Below are positions 54,301 through 64,000 of a DNA stretch of 64,000 nt, piece after piece. Below the pieces are notes generated by a model. It was not told the DNA's origin, did no database searches, and worked only from the letters and a program-made list of their open reading frames with translations. Numbering within the stretch: the stretch's first letter is position 1; every line of letters begins with the position of its first letter. Source of the DNA: Dactylellina haptotyla (lineage: Eukaryota > Ascomycota > Orbiliomycetes > Orbiliales > Orbiliaceae). The DNA lies in the NCBI GenBank assembly GCA_031310005.1, contig JAQJAX010000011.1, positions 62,001 to 126,000 of the forward strand, in the 5' to 3' direction. A program made the translations under genes and the position numbers.

Positions 54301-55205
54301 AGTATTATATTTTTTTATGTAGAATAATAAATAATCTATTTTTCATTGTTCAACCTGTTTTATTTATTGGCTCTTTTTGAAATTATAAATGAACCTTCAG
54401 TATTTATGAGACCAGTAATTAAATTAGGGTTTAATGAATTTGAATTAATTTATGTATGACCCGTAGAATAAAAAATTAATTTATTTGTTTGATTAAAAAG
54501 GAATTTAATCAGATAATTTATTTAGAAATGCATTAAATTATATCTTAAGTTAGAATTATATTTATTGTAACAATTACCGTATAATAGTTGCTTTATTACA
54601 GATTTATAGTCTGATTTAAATCCGCGGTTATCCATTTAAGTTTTCTGCATCTTATGACTTATTACCATACACAAATAATTAGTTCATACACTCATAATTT
54701 TTAAATTATGGCTTGGTATCATAAGCTTTAGTAAATCCCCGGAGTTTGATAATTTATCCCGTTTTAGCGATTTTCCTAATCACTTTACAGGACCTAAGAA
54801 AAATAATATTAAATTTGCTTGTGTTGGTGCAATAAACTCTTTTAATATTAATTTTAGTGCATCTGCGAATGCTTGAAGAGATCCTCATATTCCAACAAGA
54901 TTAGGACCCAGTCTTCTTTGCATAGACCCTAAAGTTTTTCTTTCGGCTACTGTAACAAAAGCAACACCAATTAATACAGGAAGAATCATTAATAAAGCAT
55001 CAATAATAGAAAAAAAAGTTGGGGATATAGATGGTATATAATTATATATATTATCAAATAAATTAAAAATTTTATTTAATTGATAATTTTCAAATATTTC
55101 AACAGCTTCAGCTGTGGAATCATTTATGGTAGTTAAAAAAATACTTTGTTGAAATAATCTTTTTGAGTGAAAAGATGGTGTACACAATTTTATAGTTTTT
55201 TTCAT
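51363..55205 (-). CDS. nad1: NADH dehydrogenase subunit 1, three exons
   Basis: Complex I membrane subunit at the quinone site. Exons are 55205 to about 54787, about 53517-53475, and 52166-51363. Exon 1 holds [20 protein letters not shown] and LFFLGPV. Exon 2 is a ~43-nt piece reading [14 protein letters not shown]. Exon 3 reads [40 protein letters not shown] and ends FDSLAVSF. The exon 1/2 junction is uncertain by a few bases. The frame starts [20 protein letters not shown], about 65 residues before the point where the family usually begins (near [16 protein letters not shown]), so either there is an N-terminal extension or an internal start is used. Confidence 0.92.
52167..53474 (-). other. 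nad1 intron 2, compact group I family, ORF after the core
   Basis: P is around 53437-53458, Q around 53278-53298, R with TACTC at 53259-53263 and S with GAGTA at 53116-53120. The HEG follows and runs almost to exon 3. The 3' end (G) and 5' end (after T) follow the group I rule. Confidence 0.8.
52230..53075 (-). pseudogene. LAGLIDADG homing endonuclease in nad1 intron 2, two in-frame stops
   Basis: Double-motif LAGLIDADG_1: [19 protein letters not shown] (near 53040) and [16 protein letters not shown] (near 52560), with [17 protein letters not shown] and [16 protein letters not shown] follows VIPHP just before the second motif and another lies close to the end, both single-base changes from sense codons. 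The sequence is otherwise well kept, so inactivation looks recent. Confidence 0.8.
53518..54786 (-). other. nad1 intron 1, compact group I family with decayed ORF
   Basis: P is around 54734-54752 (CCCCGGAGTTTGA on the forward strand), Q around 54603-54625, R around 54570-54590 and S around 54535-54552. The P7 strands (ATTAT/ATAAT) are AT-only. Confidence 0.7.
53560..54470 (-). pseudogene. LAGLIDADG HEG fossil in nad1 intron 1
   Basis: Scraps of a double-motif enzyme can be read in several frames: [23 protein letters not shown] and [20 protein letters not shown]. Many stops and frame changes. It has the same position and family as the better kept copy in nad1 intron 2. Confidence 0.65.
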
Positions 55206-56525
55206 TATTTTATTTGTTTTTCTAAAATTTTATTTATTTTATTAATAAAATTATTAAATTTTAATCTTATAATGAAGAAAAAAAAAAATAAATAATAAAT
55301 ATTAATAAAATAATTAAATAAAAAAATTTTAATAATTTTTATCTCGACGGTGGTTAAAGTCCCCTGAGTTTATAATCATCCAGATAATAAACCTTAATAA
55401 AAATTTAAATTATTTTGAATAAAAATTAGGTTAATAATAATTAGCTACATTATAAATTTTATAACTCAGGCAAATTTTAATAATAAATAAATCTAAAAAA
55501 AAGCGAACCATTAATAATAGGCTACTTTGTAAAGCGTGAAACGCCTGTTATTTATACTTAAAATTTTTAACCAAATAAATTATAATAATGTTAGAATTAT
55601 TTAATATTAGTGATTTGTATTACTTTATAATGATATATTATAATATTATTAAAATTATTTTACTTTTTAATGAATAAATTTTAATTATTTAATAATATAA
55701 GATGTTCATCGTATCGATGAACATCTTATAGGATATCATTGTGCCTGCTTAATATATTAAGCGGGCATTCGACTAAATATTTTTTAAGATAAAATTTAAA
55801 AATAATATATTTTTAAATTTGTAATATATTTATTATCGTATGAAATAAGCAAATAATATTCATTTGAAAATAATATATATCTTATAAAATATAAGATTGC
55901 ATTGCGTGCCGGGTAAAACCCGGCATGCTCAATTTTGTTTAAATTTATTATATAGTCATTTTTTATATTATAATATTTTTTAAATATACTTAAAGAAAAC
56001 TGACATCGCTAAGCGTTTCTATATATAAGTATAAAAATTTGCTAAAAACAGTATAAACTTTATTATATTGTATTTTAAGTTTAAATAAAATCAAATATAT
56101 AAAATAATAATTATAAAAATAACAAATATTTTTAAAAACATAGCTTAATTTATTATTAATATTATATAAATTTATAAAATTTAAGCCTAATCAAGAAAAA
56201 GCAATAGAAGGTAAACTTCTCTTTTTTTATGTTCTATATATCCATATATACCATCATAGTGCAGTTGCACACTTTATGTGTGCGCGTCGCTTAATAAACT
56301 ATTAGAATATTTATTATTGTTTTCAATTTAATAAATTTTATTAATTCAATGAAAAACTATATAAACATTATGAATTAAATTTATTTTAATTTTTTATTTT
56401 TTTTTTTCGTTTATTTAAAAATAATATAAATTATAGGACGAAGGTTAAAAATTTCGTAATAATAATTATAAATTTAATAACCATAAAAAGTTTATAAAAA
56501 ATAAGAAAAATTATTTTATTACGAA
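55206..56525. other. Intergenic region with a cluster of strong hairpins
   Basis: No gene seen. Three hairpins lie within 240 bp: a perfect 16-bp stem at 55696-55730 (tataagatgttcatcg with loop tat), a stem at about 55742-55767 (gcctgcttaatata/tatattaagcgggc, one G-U) and gccgggt/acccggc with loop aaa at about 55900-55918. Confidence 0.7.
55696..55730. repeat. Perfect 16-bp inverted repeat, 3-nt loop
   Basis: tataagatgttcatcg and its exact reverse complement flank tat. It is the longest perfect hairpin seen in the window. Role unknown; RNA processing, termination or a mobile hairpin element are possible. Confidence 0.95.
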
Positions 56526-56594
56526 ATCCTATTCAAGATTTGAACTTGAATTAAAATATTAGAAGTATTTTGCTTTACCATTAAGCTAATAGGA
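56526..56594 (-). tRNA. trnR(ucu): tRNA-Arg (anticodon UCU)
   Basis: Acceptor TCCTATT/AATAGGA, anticodon stem AAATA/TATTT with loop CTTCTAA, T arm TCAAG TTCAAAT CTTGA. Confidence 0.9.
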
Positions 56595-56774
56595 CTAAAC
56601 GGTCGCCTAAATAACAAAAATGAAAAACTTATACACTTTTAAACTTATTAACCTATTATTTTCCTTTTTTTTATTTTAAAAATTTTTTAAACAATTATCT
56701 TTTCCTTACTCTCCTTTTTTACTTTAAAAAGTTATTACCTTTTTTCCCTTTAAAAATAAATTAAAAATAAAATG

Positions 56775-56847
56775 TTATGTTGGAGTGATTCGAACACTCA
56801 ATTATAAATACCAAAAATTTATGACTTGCCTATTAGTCTACAACATA
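56775..56847 (-). tRNA. trnQ(uug): tRNA-Gln (anticodon UUG)
   Basis: Acceptor TATGTTG/CAACATA, D arm GACT/AGTC, anticodon stem TAAAT/ATTTA with loop TTTTGGT, T arm GAGTG/CACTC. Confidence 0.9.
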
Positions 56848-57766
56848 AGTAATAAAATACTTAACTAGAAATTTACCGCTAAATTTATAATAATTTATTT
56901 ATTAAAATATAAATGTAAAAATTTTTAAATAAAATCATTCATATAATACCATCTACAAAAAATAAAAATATATAAAAATATTATAAATAATGTTATAAAA
57001 TTTTTAACTTAATAATGAATTTTAAATTAGTATTACTAAAAGCTAATTATATATTAATTTTATTAACTATCTTCTTATAAATCTAAATTCCTTAATATAT
57101 ATATTACAAAACTTTTTATACACCATTCACTTTAAGTTACAATATACATAAATTTCATTACTAATCACTTCATTTAATATATATCATAAAATTATATTAT
57201 AATATATTTATTTTTTATCATTTAATAATCATTAATCTATATATTCATAAATGATTATTACAATTAAACGATACTCTATTAAAAATAATTTTATTTTTTC
57301 AATATATTTCGAAAATTAAATAAAAAATATAAAATTTGATTTTTAATTTTAAAATTCAAAAAATTATTTAATTTAAAACCTTTATTTACAAATTTTTATA
57401 TTTATCTTAATTAATATATTATTTTATATTTTAGGTTTAACCCATCAAGCTTTTTATAAAATTTATAATTATTAAATAAACAATTTAACTGTAAATATAT
57501 TATAATTAGACTTTAATTATAGGTGACCTTTATAATAAACTAGCCTTAACATAAACATCGTTTAAATTTATGACAACATCTTTAAATATTAGTATGTAAC
57601 ATTATCTATCTATTTTGATAGTTTAATCAATAGGGCGCGTGCTCTGTTGATTTATTAAAAATTTATTATTTAAAATATTTAAATTTATTTAATTACCGTC
57701 TACATTAAAAATAATTTTATTTACTTATTTTTCATATAAAATTATGTAACAATGTAATTTTTATTT
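56848..57766. other. Intergenic spacer trnL(uag)-trnQ
   Basis: AT-rich, no gene seen. A short palindrome ctattttgatag lies near 57608-57619, followed by a GC-rich patch (agggcgcgtgctctg) near 57632-57648. Confidence 0.5.
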
Positions 57767-57850
57767 TACGGGTGGCGAGACTCGAACTCACAAGGTTTTC
57801 ACCAATAACTCCTAAGGTTACCATGTTTACCAAAATTTCATCACACCCAT
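57767..57850 (-). tRNA. trnL(uag): tRNA-Leu (anticodon UAG)
   Basis: Class II tRNA: acceptor ATGGGTG/CACCCGT, anticodon stem GTAAC/GTTAT with loop CTTAGGA, long variable arm, T arm GTGAG TTCGAGT CTCGC. Confidence 0.9.
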
Positions 57851-58117
57851 TAATATATTTAAAAATTTTATGAAATATTAAACATTAAAATTTTTATTTA
57901 ATCTATTTATATAGGAAATCATTAAAGGTTTTTTATTTAATTTAAAACATATTTATCATATATAATAATAAAATTTTAATGTATTAAAAATAATTTTTGC
58001 TTAATATTGATACAAAATTACCCAACTTCGCTGATTTATCTGAATAATATTAAATAAAGGACTTTACCTTTTTATTGTAATTGATAAATATAAAATTTTA
58101 TATTTGATATAATATAT

Positions 58118-58191
58118 TGCTCAAGATAAGATTTGAACTTACAGCCTAAACATCTTCAGTGTTCCGCTCCACCAAATTGAGCTTCTTGAGC
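58118..58191 (-). tRNA. trnF(gaa): tRNA-Phe (anticodon GAA)
   Basis: Acceptor GCTCAAG/CTTGAGC, anticodon stem GAACA/TGTTT with loop CTGAAGA, T arm GTAAG TTCAAAT CTTAT. Confidence 0.9.
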
Positions 58192-58575
58192 GTTAATTGT
58201 TTATATTATTAAATTAAAAATAAAACTTATGACTAAAAAAAAATAAAGCCTTAATTTAAATTATATTAAAATTAACTTTTAACAATGTGCACTATATGCT
58301 TTCAAAGATGCATTGCTTTTTGATAAAATTAAAGCTTTTAAATACAAAAATTATAATAATAAAAATTTTAATTATAATAAATTATTAATCATATTTTTTT
58401 TAATTAAGCAATATAAATAAAAAAAACAAGGAAAAGGTTTTTTTTGTAGCTTCACATCACTTTAACATAGATTTATTAAAACATTACCTATCTGCAACTA
58501 AAAAAAAATTACCCCACTCCACTTGCAAGTGGATTTTAAATTTATATAAAAAATTTTTGTTGTTTAAATTTTATA

Positions 58576-58647
58576 TGGAGATATCAGGATTTGAACCTGA
58601 AACGTCGATATGCAAAATCAAAGTTTTTCCAATTAAACTATATCCCC
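58576..58647 (-). tRNA. trnA(ugc): tRNA-Ala (anticodon UGC)
   Basis: Acceptor GGGGATA/TATCTCC, anticodon stem TTGAT/ATCGA with loop TTTGCAT, T arm TCAGG TTCAAAT CCTGA. Confidence 0.9.
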
Positions 58648-59079
58648 CTACTTATTTTTATTGGTATATTACTTATATCGATGAGAATAAAAGCAAAGAA
58701 TAAAATAAAAAAAACGCGTTTAATATATTATGCGGCTACGTTGCGAGATACCTTAACAGGTGGCCCTCGCTTTTAATTAACCTATTATTACCAATAAAAT
58801 AATATATAATCTTTTTATAACTACAATAATTTATAAAATTAAAAAATAGACTAAATTAATTACCATATACTATTTCATTTTTGAAATTTTAATAATCGAT
58901 GCTTAAAAATATATTTTATTTTTATAAAAAAAGCAAATTTAATTTACAAAATCAAATATTTAAAAATATTAAAATTTTGATTTATTCCCTAAATAACAAT
59001 TTTAACTTTTATGATCTAATATAAATTTTATTTTTCTAATGTGCAACGACTATATAAAAATATCCAAAAAATCCTTACC
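58648..59079. other. Spacer with a GC-rich element
   Basis: Near 58713-58737 (acgcgtttaatatattatgc...ggctac) lies a GC-rich element resembling the one near 11083. No gene seen. Confidence 0.5.
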
Positions 59080-59152
59080 TAAGGAGTGACTTGAACACTC
59101 ATGAGTTTTTTCAGGAAATATTAAGTTTCTCCTGTATACTTTTAAGTAAGTA
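59080..59152 (-). pseudogene. Pseudo-tRNA-Leu(UAA), duplicate of the copy at 61980
   Basis: The 3' half (T arm, variable arm, anticodon arm) and the flank cttacctaaggagtgact match trnL(uaa) at 61980-62060 closely, but the D arm and 5' acceptor strand are lost or altered. It cannot form a normal cloverleaf. Confidence 0.8.
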
Positions 59153-61979
59153 ATATAATAGTTCTTATAATTATTATTTTTATTAACAAAAATCCGTTAT
59201 TGTGAAAAAATTTAGTAGGTCGAACTTCTTTTATTAACTTTCAAAATAATGTGAAATGAGGAATAACAATTAAGGTAAAATGAAAAAAGTAATGTGAAAT
59301 GAATTTTATTAACAGTTAAAGTCCTTTAAATTTTGAGAGAATAGCTTAAAATTTTTATATTTTATTGTTTAATAACTTTGAAGTTGGCCATTTTTTTTAT
59401 CTACTACCCCCCCCCACCCTATAGATTTATTCATCGAGTGAGTGCACAATAATACCTTGTGAAGTAAACCTAATACTAATCCAGAGCCCGTAATTTTGTA
59501 AATAAAAATAAAAGATAAGTATATGACTTGACCTGATAAAAGTGACTTTTTAATCTCTCCCTTTGTTCATTTTGCTTTTTATTTTTATAATTTGATTAAA
59601 TCCTTCCAAAATCAAATGCTTTTTAGCTTTCATTAATTCTCCTGTTTTACAAAAAGAAGAAAAATTTAAAAATTTAACCCTCTAATTGGATACTTGTTAA
59701 AGAATGTTATTATTTTATTATTAATATCATTAAATCCTGTAACTTTATAGTTAACTTCAGCTCTAGATAAATATTTCCGCATCCAAAGTAATTAATAAAA
59801 TTTCTCATTAATTGTTCATCTCTGGAGTGTTGAGTTAATTGAAAGATTAATTGAACTCTTGATCCAATTAAAGTATGAAATTTTGAATAAATCCATGACT
59901 AAAAAACAACCTTCAGCAGAGGTAAACCCTGCTAATCAATGAGGATATTTAATTGTTTGATACACCATTATTGGTCTTGTAATCGGAATAACTTCAGGAA
60001 ATGATGCTTTTAATAAATCAGATAAACCCTTATTCATAGTGGCTTTTATAGCCATAATTTGCTCTAATATATCCATTATTAAATGTTCTTTCTTTTTAAA
60101 TAAAAAACCTTCTTAAATAAAATAAAATCGGCATGTTTTTGAGTTATTAATGTATATTTATCAAAATGCTCAATTATTATTTTGATATCTTTAAGAGAAA
60201 AAACTTAATAGTGGATAGCATTTTATTTAAATAGATTTTTCCAACACCAAAATATTTTTTAATTTGTTTTAATAAAGCTTGATCTTTTTTAAATAAATTT
60301 CAAATATAAGTTCAACAAATCAACCTGTTAAACAATTTTTCTTCTTTCTAACTTTTAGTTTTAAAGAACCGGCAGGTACCCTCCTCTTACCAACCTACGG
60401 TTTATTGTAGACTTAGCCAAGTCGGTCCTACCCTTTTGTAATTATAAAAGGGGGGGGAGAGTTCCTATAAAAAAATAAGATAAAAATTTCATATTACTTT
60501 AATTTATATAATATAGAAAAATGAAAAAAGGGCATACTATATAACCTAGTAAAACCATTGAGCGACTTCTTATATAAATTCGGAATTGATTTGGCCTATG
60601 GTTCTTTAAAATACATTTTAATCTATACTTAATTATCAAAACATTTATTAATAGCACAATATCTGTAATTTTATAAGAATTTTTACAAAGATATAATTAA
60701 CTTTTGTGAGATTGTCCGTCTCCCATAATTAAGTGAGCAAGAGCGACGGGAGTTAATAATTCATAAATATTATCTAGAATTACTTTTACACCAGCTGGAT
60801 AAAATAAATGTAATTCAGTAAAACAAGGTAATCCTCGTTTAAAAAACTGTAAACCAACAATTTATTTATCCAATCTATTTCTATGTCTTACCTTAGGCAA
60901 AAAAGAACAGTAATGAGATAAGGATAAAAATACAAATAAAAAATAGCCATTATTATTTCCAGATTATGCGAACCCTAATCGTGCATTTTTATGTGTTTTA
61001 GATGCAAAGGTTAATCAACCGTCAGACAACAATAATCCTATAATAACACTATATTGATAATAGGGTAATATAGCTTATTTGCTTTGTAAATTTTCCTGTA
61101 TTTACCGTAGATGTTAAATTTGTTCCAAAAACCACTAAACTTAACTGGTTATTAGTACAGCATTTTTTAATACTAAACTGTTTAATTCCTCTTTTTAAGG
61201 AATCATCCTTAAATCCTATCACAAAATTAACCATAAAAGAAAACGCTGATGCATCCTAAGTAAAATTTTTTGTTTTAAAGTTTTTTATCATTATTTATAT
61301 TTATTAAAAATATTCAAAAGGCTGGACAAACCACGGAATTAATCTGTCCCCAGGACAAAAATTATTTTACTTGATAAAAAATTAATAGATTAAAAACCAG
61401 AAATTGCCTATAAATATTAAGAAAAAAAAAATAACTTAATTAATCGAACAAGTAAAAAACTTCCATCTAACTTCATGCATAAACTTGTAATATTAACTAA
61501 TTATAAACCTAAATATATCGATTTAAAATTACAATTCTTTAATACTATTTTTAAGTATAGTTTAAAAATATTATAAATTAGTAATTATTTGTAAATAAAT
61601 TTATTAAAAGCAATATAGATCAGTGATTTGTTACAATTTATTTAAAATATCGATATTTTAACTCCGAATTCCTGATTGTCTAAACTAATAAAAAAATTAA
61701 AAACCGGGTATACTGTTTCAAGGTATTAATATCTAAAGAATACCCTTCGCCGATCTCTCCGGTAGAATTAATAAATACCATACTTTTTAATAATCCTATT
61801 TTTATAATAAAACAAGCTATATCGGTTATAGGTCGGCTGTTACCTGCGTTTTCTCGTCCCTCACCTCATAATTTTGTTTAATCCTCGGATAATACATAAA
61901 TATTAAATTTGTAAAGAGAAAAATGTTATTAAAATAACAAATTATAATTAGCCAACCATTAATTATTAAAAAAAATCCT
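59153..61979 (-). pseudogene. HEG fossils between the two trnL(uaa) copies
   Basis: Decayed LAGLIDADG_1 scraps lie at about 60360-59560 (MNKGLSDLLKASFPEVIPI-like and DEQLMRNFINYFGCGN-like pieces). A LAGLIDADG_2 fossil at about 61260-60600 is similar to the cox3 intron 1 enzyme (LLLSDGW near 61020; [14 protein letters not shown] near 60740). Runs of nine C (near 59407) and of G (near 60450) are unusual here. Near 61870-61690 an open stretch of about 60 codons reads GNSRPITDIACFIIKIGLLK; I cannot assign it. No intron core or host exon was recognised. Confidence 0.6.
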
Positions 61980-62060
61980 TACCTAAGGAGTGACTTGAAC
62001 ACTCATGAGTTTTCTCAGGAAATCTTAAGTTTCCCCTGTATACCATTTCAGCACTTAGGT
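61980..62060 (-). tRNA. trnL(uaa): tRNA-Leu (anticodon UAA)
   Basis: Class II tRNA: acceptor ACCTAAG/CTTAGGT, anticodon stem GGAAA/TTTCC with loop CTTAAGA, T arm GAGTG/CACTC. Confidence 0.92.
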
Positions 62061-62228
62061 TAATAATATATAAAATTTAATTTTATTATAAAATTATTTT
62101 TTATTAAAAGCAGTCTCCCCTCATTATTCTGGCCGATTGGATAGAATAATTACCAAATATTATAATATTAATTACTTCAATTTTTGAAAAAAATATCAAT
62201 TAAACTATTAAATTATTATAAATTTTAG

Positions 62229-62301
62229 TAAGGCTAGAATGACTTGAACATTCATCTAAGCTATTATGAGCAGCTTGCTTTACCTATTAAGCTATAGCCT
62301 T
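62229..62301 (-). tRNA. trnM(cau): tRNA-Met, elongator type (anticodon CAU)
   Basis: Acceptor AAGGCTA/TAGCCTT fully paired, anticodon stem AGCTG/TAGCT with loop CTCATAA, T arm GAATG/CATTC. Confidence 0.88.
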
Positions 62302-62353
62302 TAAATAATAAATTAACAGAAAATTAATTAAATTTTTTAAATTTTATTTTTTT

Positions 62354-62425
62354 ATGCGGACAAAGGATTTGAACCTTTCTCTACTGGGCATGAGCCAGTT
62401 ATGTTACCAAGTACACCAATCCGCG
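62354..62425 (-). tRNA. trnfM(cau): Initiator tRNA-fMet (anticodon CAU)
   Basis: Acceptor CGCGGAT/GTCCGCA leaves a C1-A72 mismatch, the hallmark of bacterial-type initiator tRNAs. Anticodon stem ACTGG/CCAGT with loop CTCATGC, T arm AAAGG TTCAAAT CCTTT. Confidence 0.88.
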
Positions 62426-62485
62426 ATTATCTACATTTTTTGTTTAAAAATAAAATATAAAAACTTTTTACTTTAGAATAATGTT

Positions 62486-62558
62486 TAGCTCAAGGGGAGC
62501 TCGAATCCCCACCCTAGTAGTGAAAGTACTATGTCTTAACCTATTTGACCATTGAGCC
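62486..62558 (-). tRNA. trnE(uuc): tRNA-Glu (anticodon UUC)
   Basis: Acceptor GGCTCAA/TTGAGCT, anticodon stem TAGTA/TACTA with loop CTTTCAC, T arm GGGGA TTCGAGC TCCCC. Confidence 0.9.
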
Positions 62559-63558
62559 TGTAAATTTTAAATAAAGTGCGAATTATCGCATATATATTAT
62601 GCGATGGTAAAATTAAAAACCATAAAAAATTTTAATTCAAAAATTATATATATTTTTTATAATTATAAAACACAGAAATCTTAGTATATTTAGAATAATT
62701 ACATAACCTTTTATTTTTTTATATTTATTAATAAATACCATATTTGTTTTTTATATTCCACATATTTTGAGTACCATTATAAATTATTGCAGTAAAACTA
62801 AAACATATTTAATATTTTACGACGGTAATAAACCCTGTATGTTAGTTTTTAAATAAAAAAATTCTATTAATTAAAGTATAAAATAATAATAACCAATGAT
62901 TATAATTCAATTTGACGAAGAAATTTTAATATAATAATTTCATAAAATTCTAAAACAAATTTTAAATATTTTCTATAATAATAATTATTTAATAATAATT
63001 TCTTATAAAAATAATATATTATTTTATTTATTTTAAATTTTTATAAATAATTATAAATAAAAATATAATATAATAATTATAATAATTGCTTATTAATACA
63101 ATAATAAAATAAAAAAAAATAACTATAAATTAATTACAATTAATAAACCAACACGCGTTAACCGCGCAAGTTAATGACAGTATTAAACTTAATAAATATA
63201 ATTATATTATGTTTACTTAGGGTATTTAAGATTATTAAACTAAAATTTTTAAATTTTTAAAATTGAATAAATTAGGCGTATATTAATTATATTATCTCAG
63301 CATAACGCAATTAATATGTTGCATCGCAGCCTCACAGATACTTAGTTGCTAAATTTAATGTTAATTTTATATTTTTATTTATATATTATAAAAACAAATT
63401 TAATCGTTCATATTTAAATTATTTAAATTATATAAAAAAAACTTTATTTCATTAAATTAAAATTTTTATTTAGTAGCCTCGCAGCTGCGTTGGATGTCTA
63501 TTAACTAAATGTAATATTTAAAAATAATTTATATAAATATATATCAATTTATTTATTA
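62559..63558. other. Intergenic spacer trnT-trnE
   Basis: AT-rich. A palindrome (tatcgcatatatattatgcga) lies near 62583-62603 and a GC patch (cacgcgttaaccgcgc) near 63152-63167. No gene seen. Confidence 0.5.
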
Positions 63559-63629
63559 AACTCAGTGTAAGAATCGCACTTACTTTTTCCGATTACAAAA
63601 CGGATACATTACTTTTATGTTAACCGAGC
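63559..63629 (-). tRNA. trnT(ugu): tRNA-Thr (anticodon UGU)
   Basis: Acceptor GCTCGGT/ACTGAGT, D arm ACAT/ATGT, anticodon loop TTTGTAA, T arm GTAAG/CTTAC. Confidence 0.88.
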
Positions 63630-64000
63630 TATTAGTTAATATATATTTTATAATTATAAAAATAATACAAATTTAAAAATTTTAAACATTCAATTTAATA
63701 ATATAAATATTAAAATTAATTAGTTTTTCATTAAATGCAAACCTATAAAAACAATTAACTTTTATAAATCTATACTTATAATATATATATATAAATATTT
63801 TATTTAATATTTCCTATTTTTAATTAAATTTATAAAAAAGTTTTTTGTCTTATTTAAAATATTAACGATAAATGTATTGTTGTATGAAAAAAAAATTAGA
63901 TCTTTATACCTAAAAAAATTAAAATCCTTTCAGCTAAAGCCTAATTATTACATATATAACTAATATATAAATATATATAATTTTATTTATAGATTACTTA
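63630..64000. other. AT-rich end of window
   Basis: No gene recognised in the last 370 bp. Confidence 0.5.

Noticed and set aside
58591-58776. Plus-strand 61-codon frame
   Set aside because: It overlaps trnA and a GC-rich element; no coding sign.

Overview
The window is a stretch of a filamentous ascomycete mitochondrial genome (Pezizomycotina-like; the order cannot be fixed from sequence alone). It is extremely AT-rich. It carries cox3, nad3, nad2, atp6, rps3, cox1, nad1 and 17 tRNA or tRNA-like loci, all on the minus strand. TGA must be read as Trp (translation table 4): conserved Trp positions in cox1, cox3, nad1 and atp6 are TGA, and most long frames are cut into pieces if TGA is read as stop. 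No rRNA gene was recognised; rnl, rns, cob, cox2, atp8, atp9 and the other nad genes must lie elsewhere.

Layout in transcription order (right to left): a tRNA cluster T-E-fM-M-L(uaa)-[pseudo-L]-A-F-L(uag)-Q-R(ucu) (63.6-56.5 kb); nad1 with two introns (55.2-51.4 kb); V-N-C (48.9-48.5 kb); cox1 in ten exons and nine intron sites (48.4-28.9 kb, over 90% intron); R(acg) and a degenerate tRNA-like sequence; a free-standing, greatly enlarged rps3 followed by an unidentified open frame of about 700 codons (25.9-21.1 kb); atp6 with one intron; nad2 with one intron; nad3; R(ucg); and cox3 in six exons (9.2-0.6 kb). All protein genes except rps3 are parts of respiratory complexes I, IV and V. Rps3 belongs to the mitochondrial small ribosomal subunit.

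The window is dominated by group I introns: 18 insertion sites and 20 recognisable cores. They fall into two families. One has the classical P7 (R element with GACTA or GATTA, S element with TAGTC or TAATC). The other is compact, with a P element near CTCCGGGGA and P7 strands GAGTA/TACTC and covarying versions. They carry LAGLIDADG and GIY-YIG homing-endonuclease genes (HEGs) in every state: intact and fused to the upstream exon, tandem, nested inside one another, or decayed to fossils, some outside any gene. Exons are sometimes tiny: 11 nt and 36 nt in cox3, 14 nt in cox1.

The most unusual features are two long, intact, non-HEG-like reading frames of unknown function (a 675-residue protein inside cox1 intron 5 and the frame downstream of rps3), both with internal repeats. 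Also notable are the run of three minimal related introns in the last 110 coding bases of cox3, a duplicated intron 3' end with an exon-like junction in cox1 intron 2, two HEG insertions in different loops of cox1 intron 6, and a set of strong GC-rich hairpins in the intergenic DNA.
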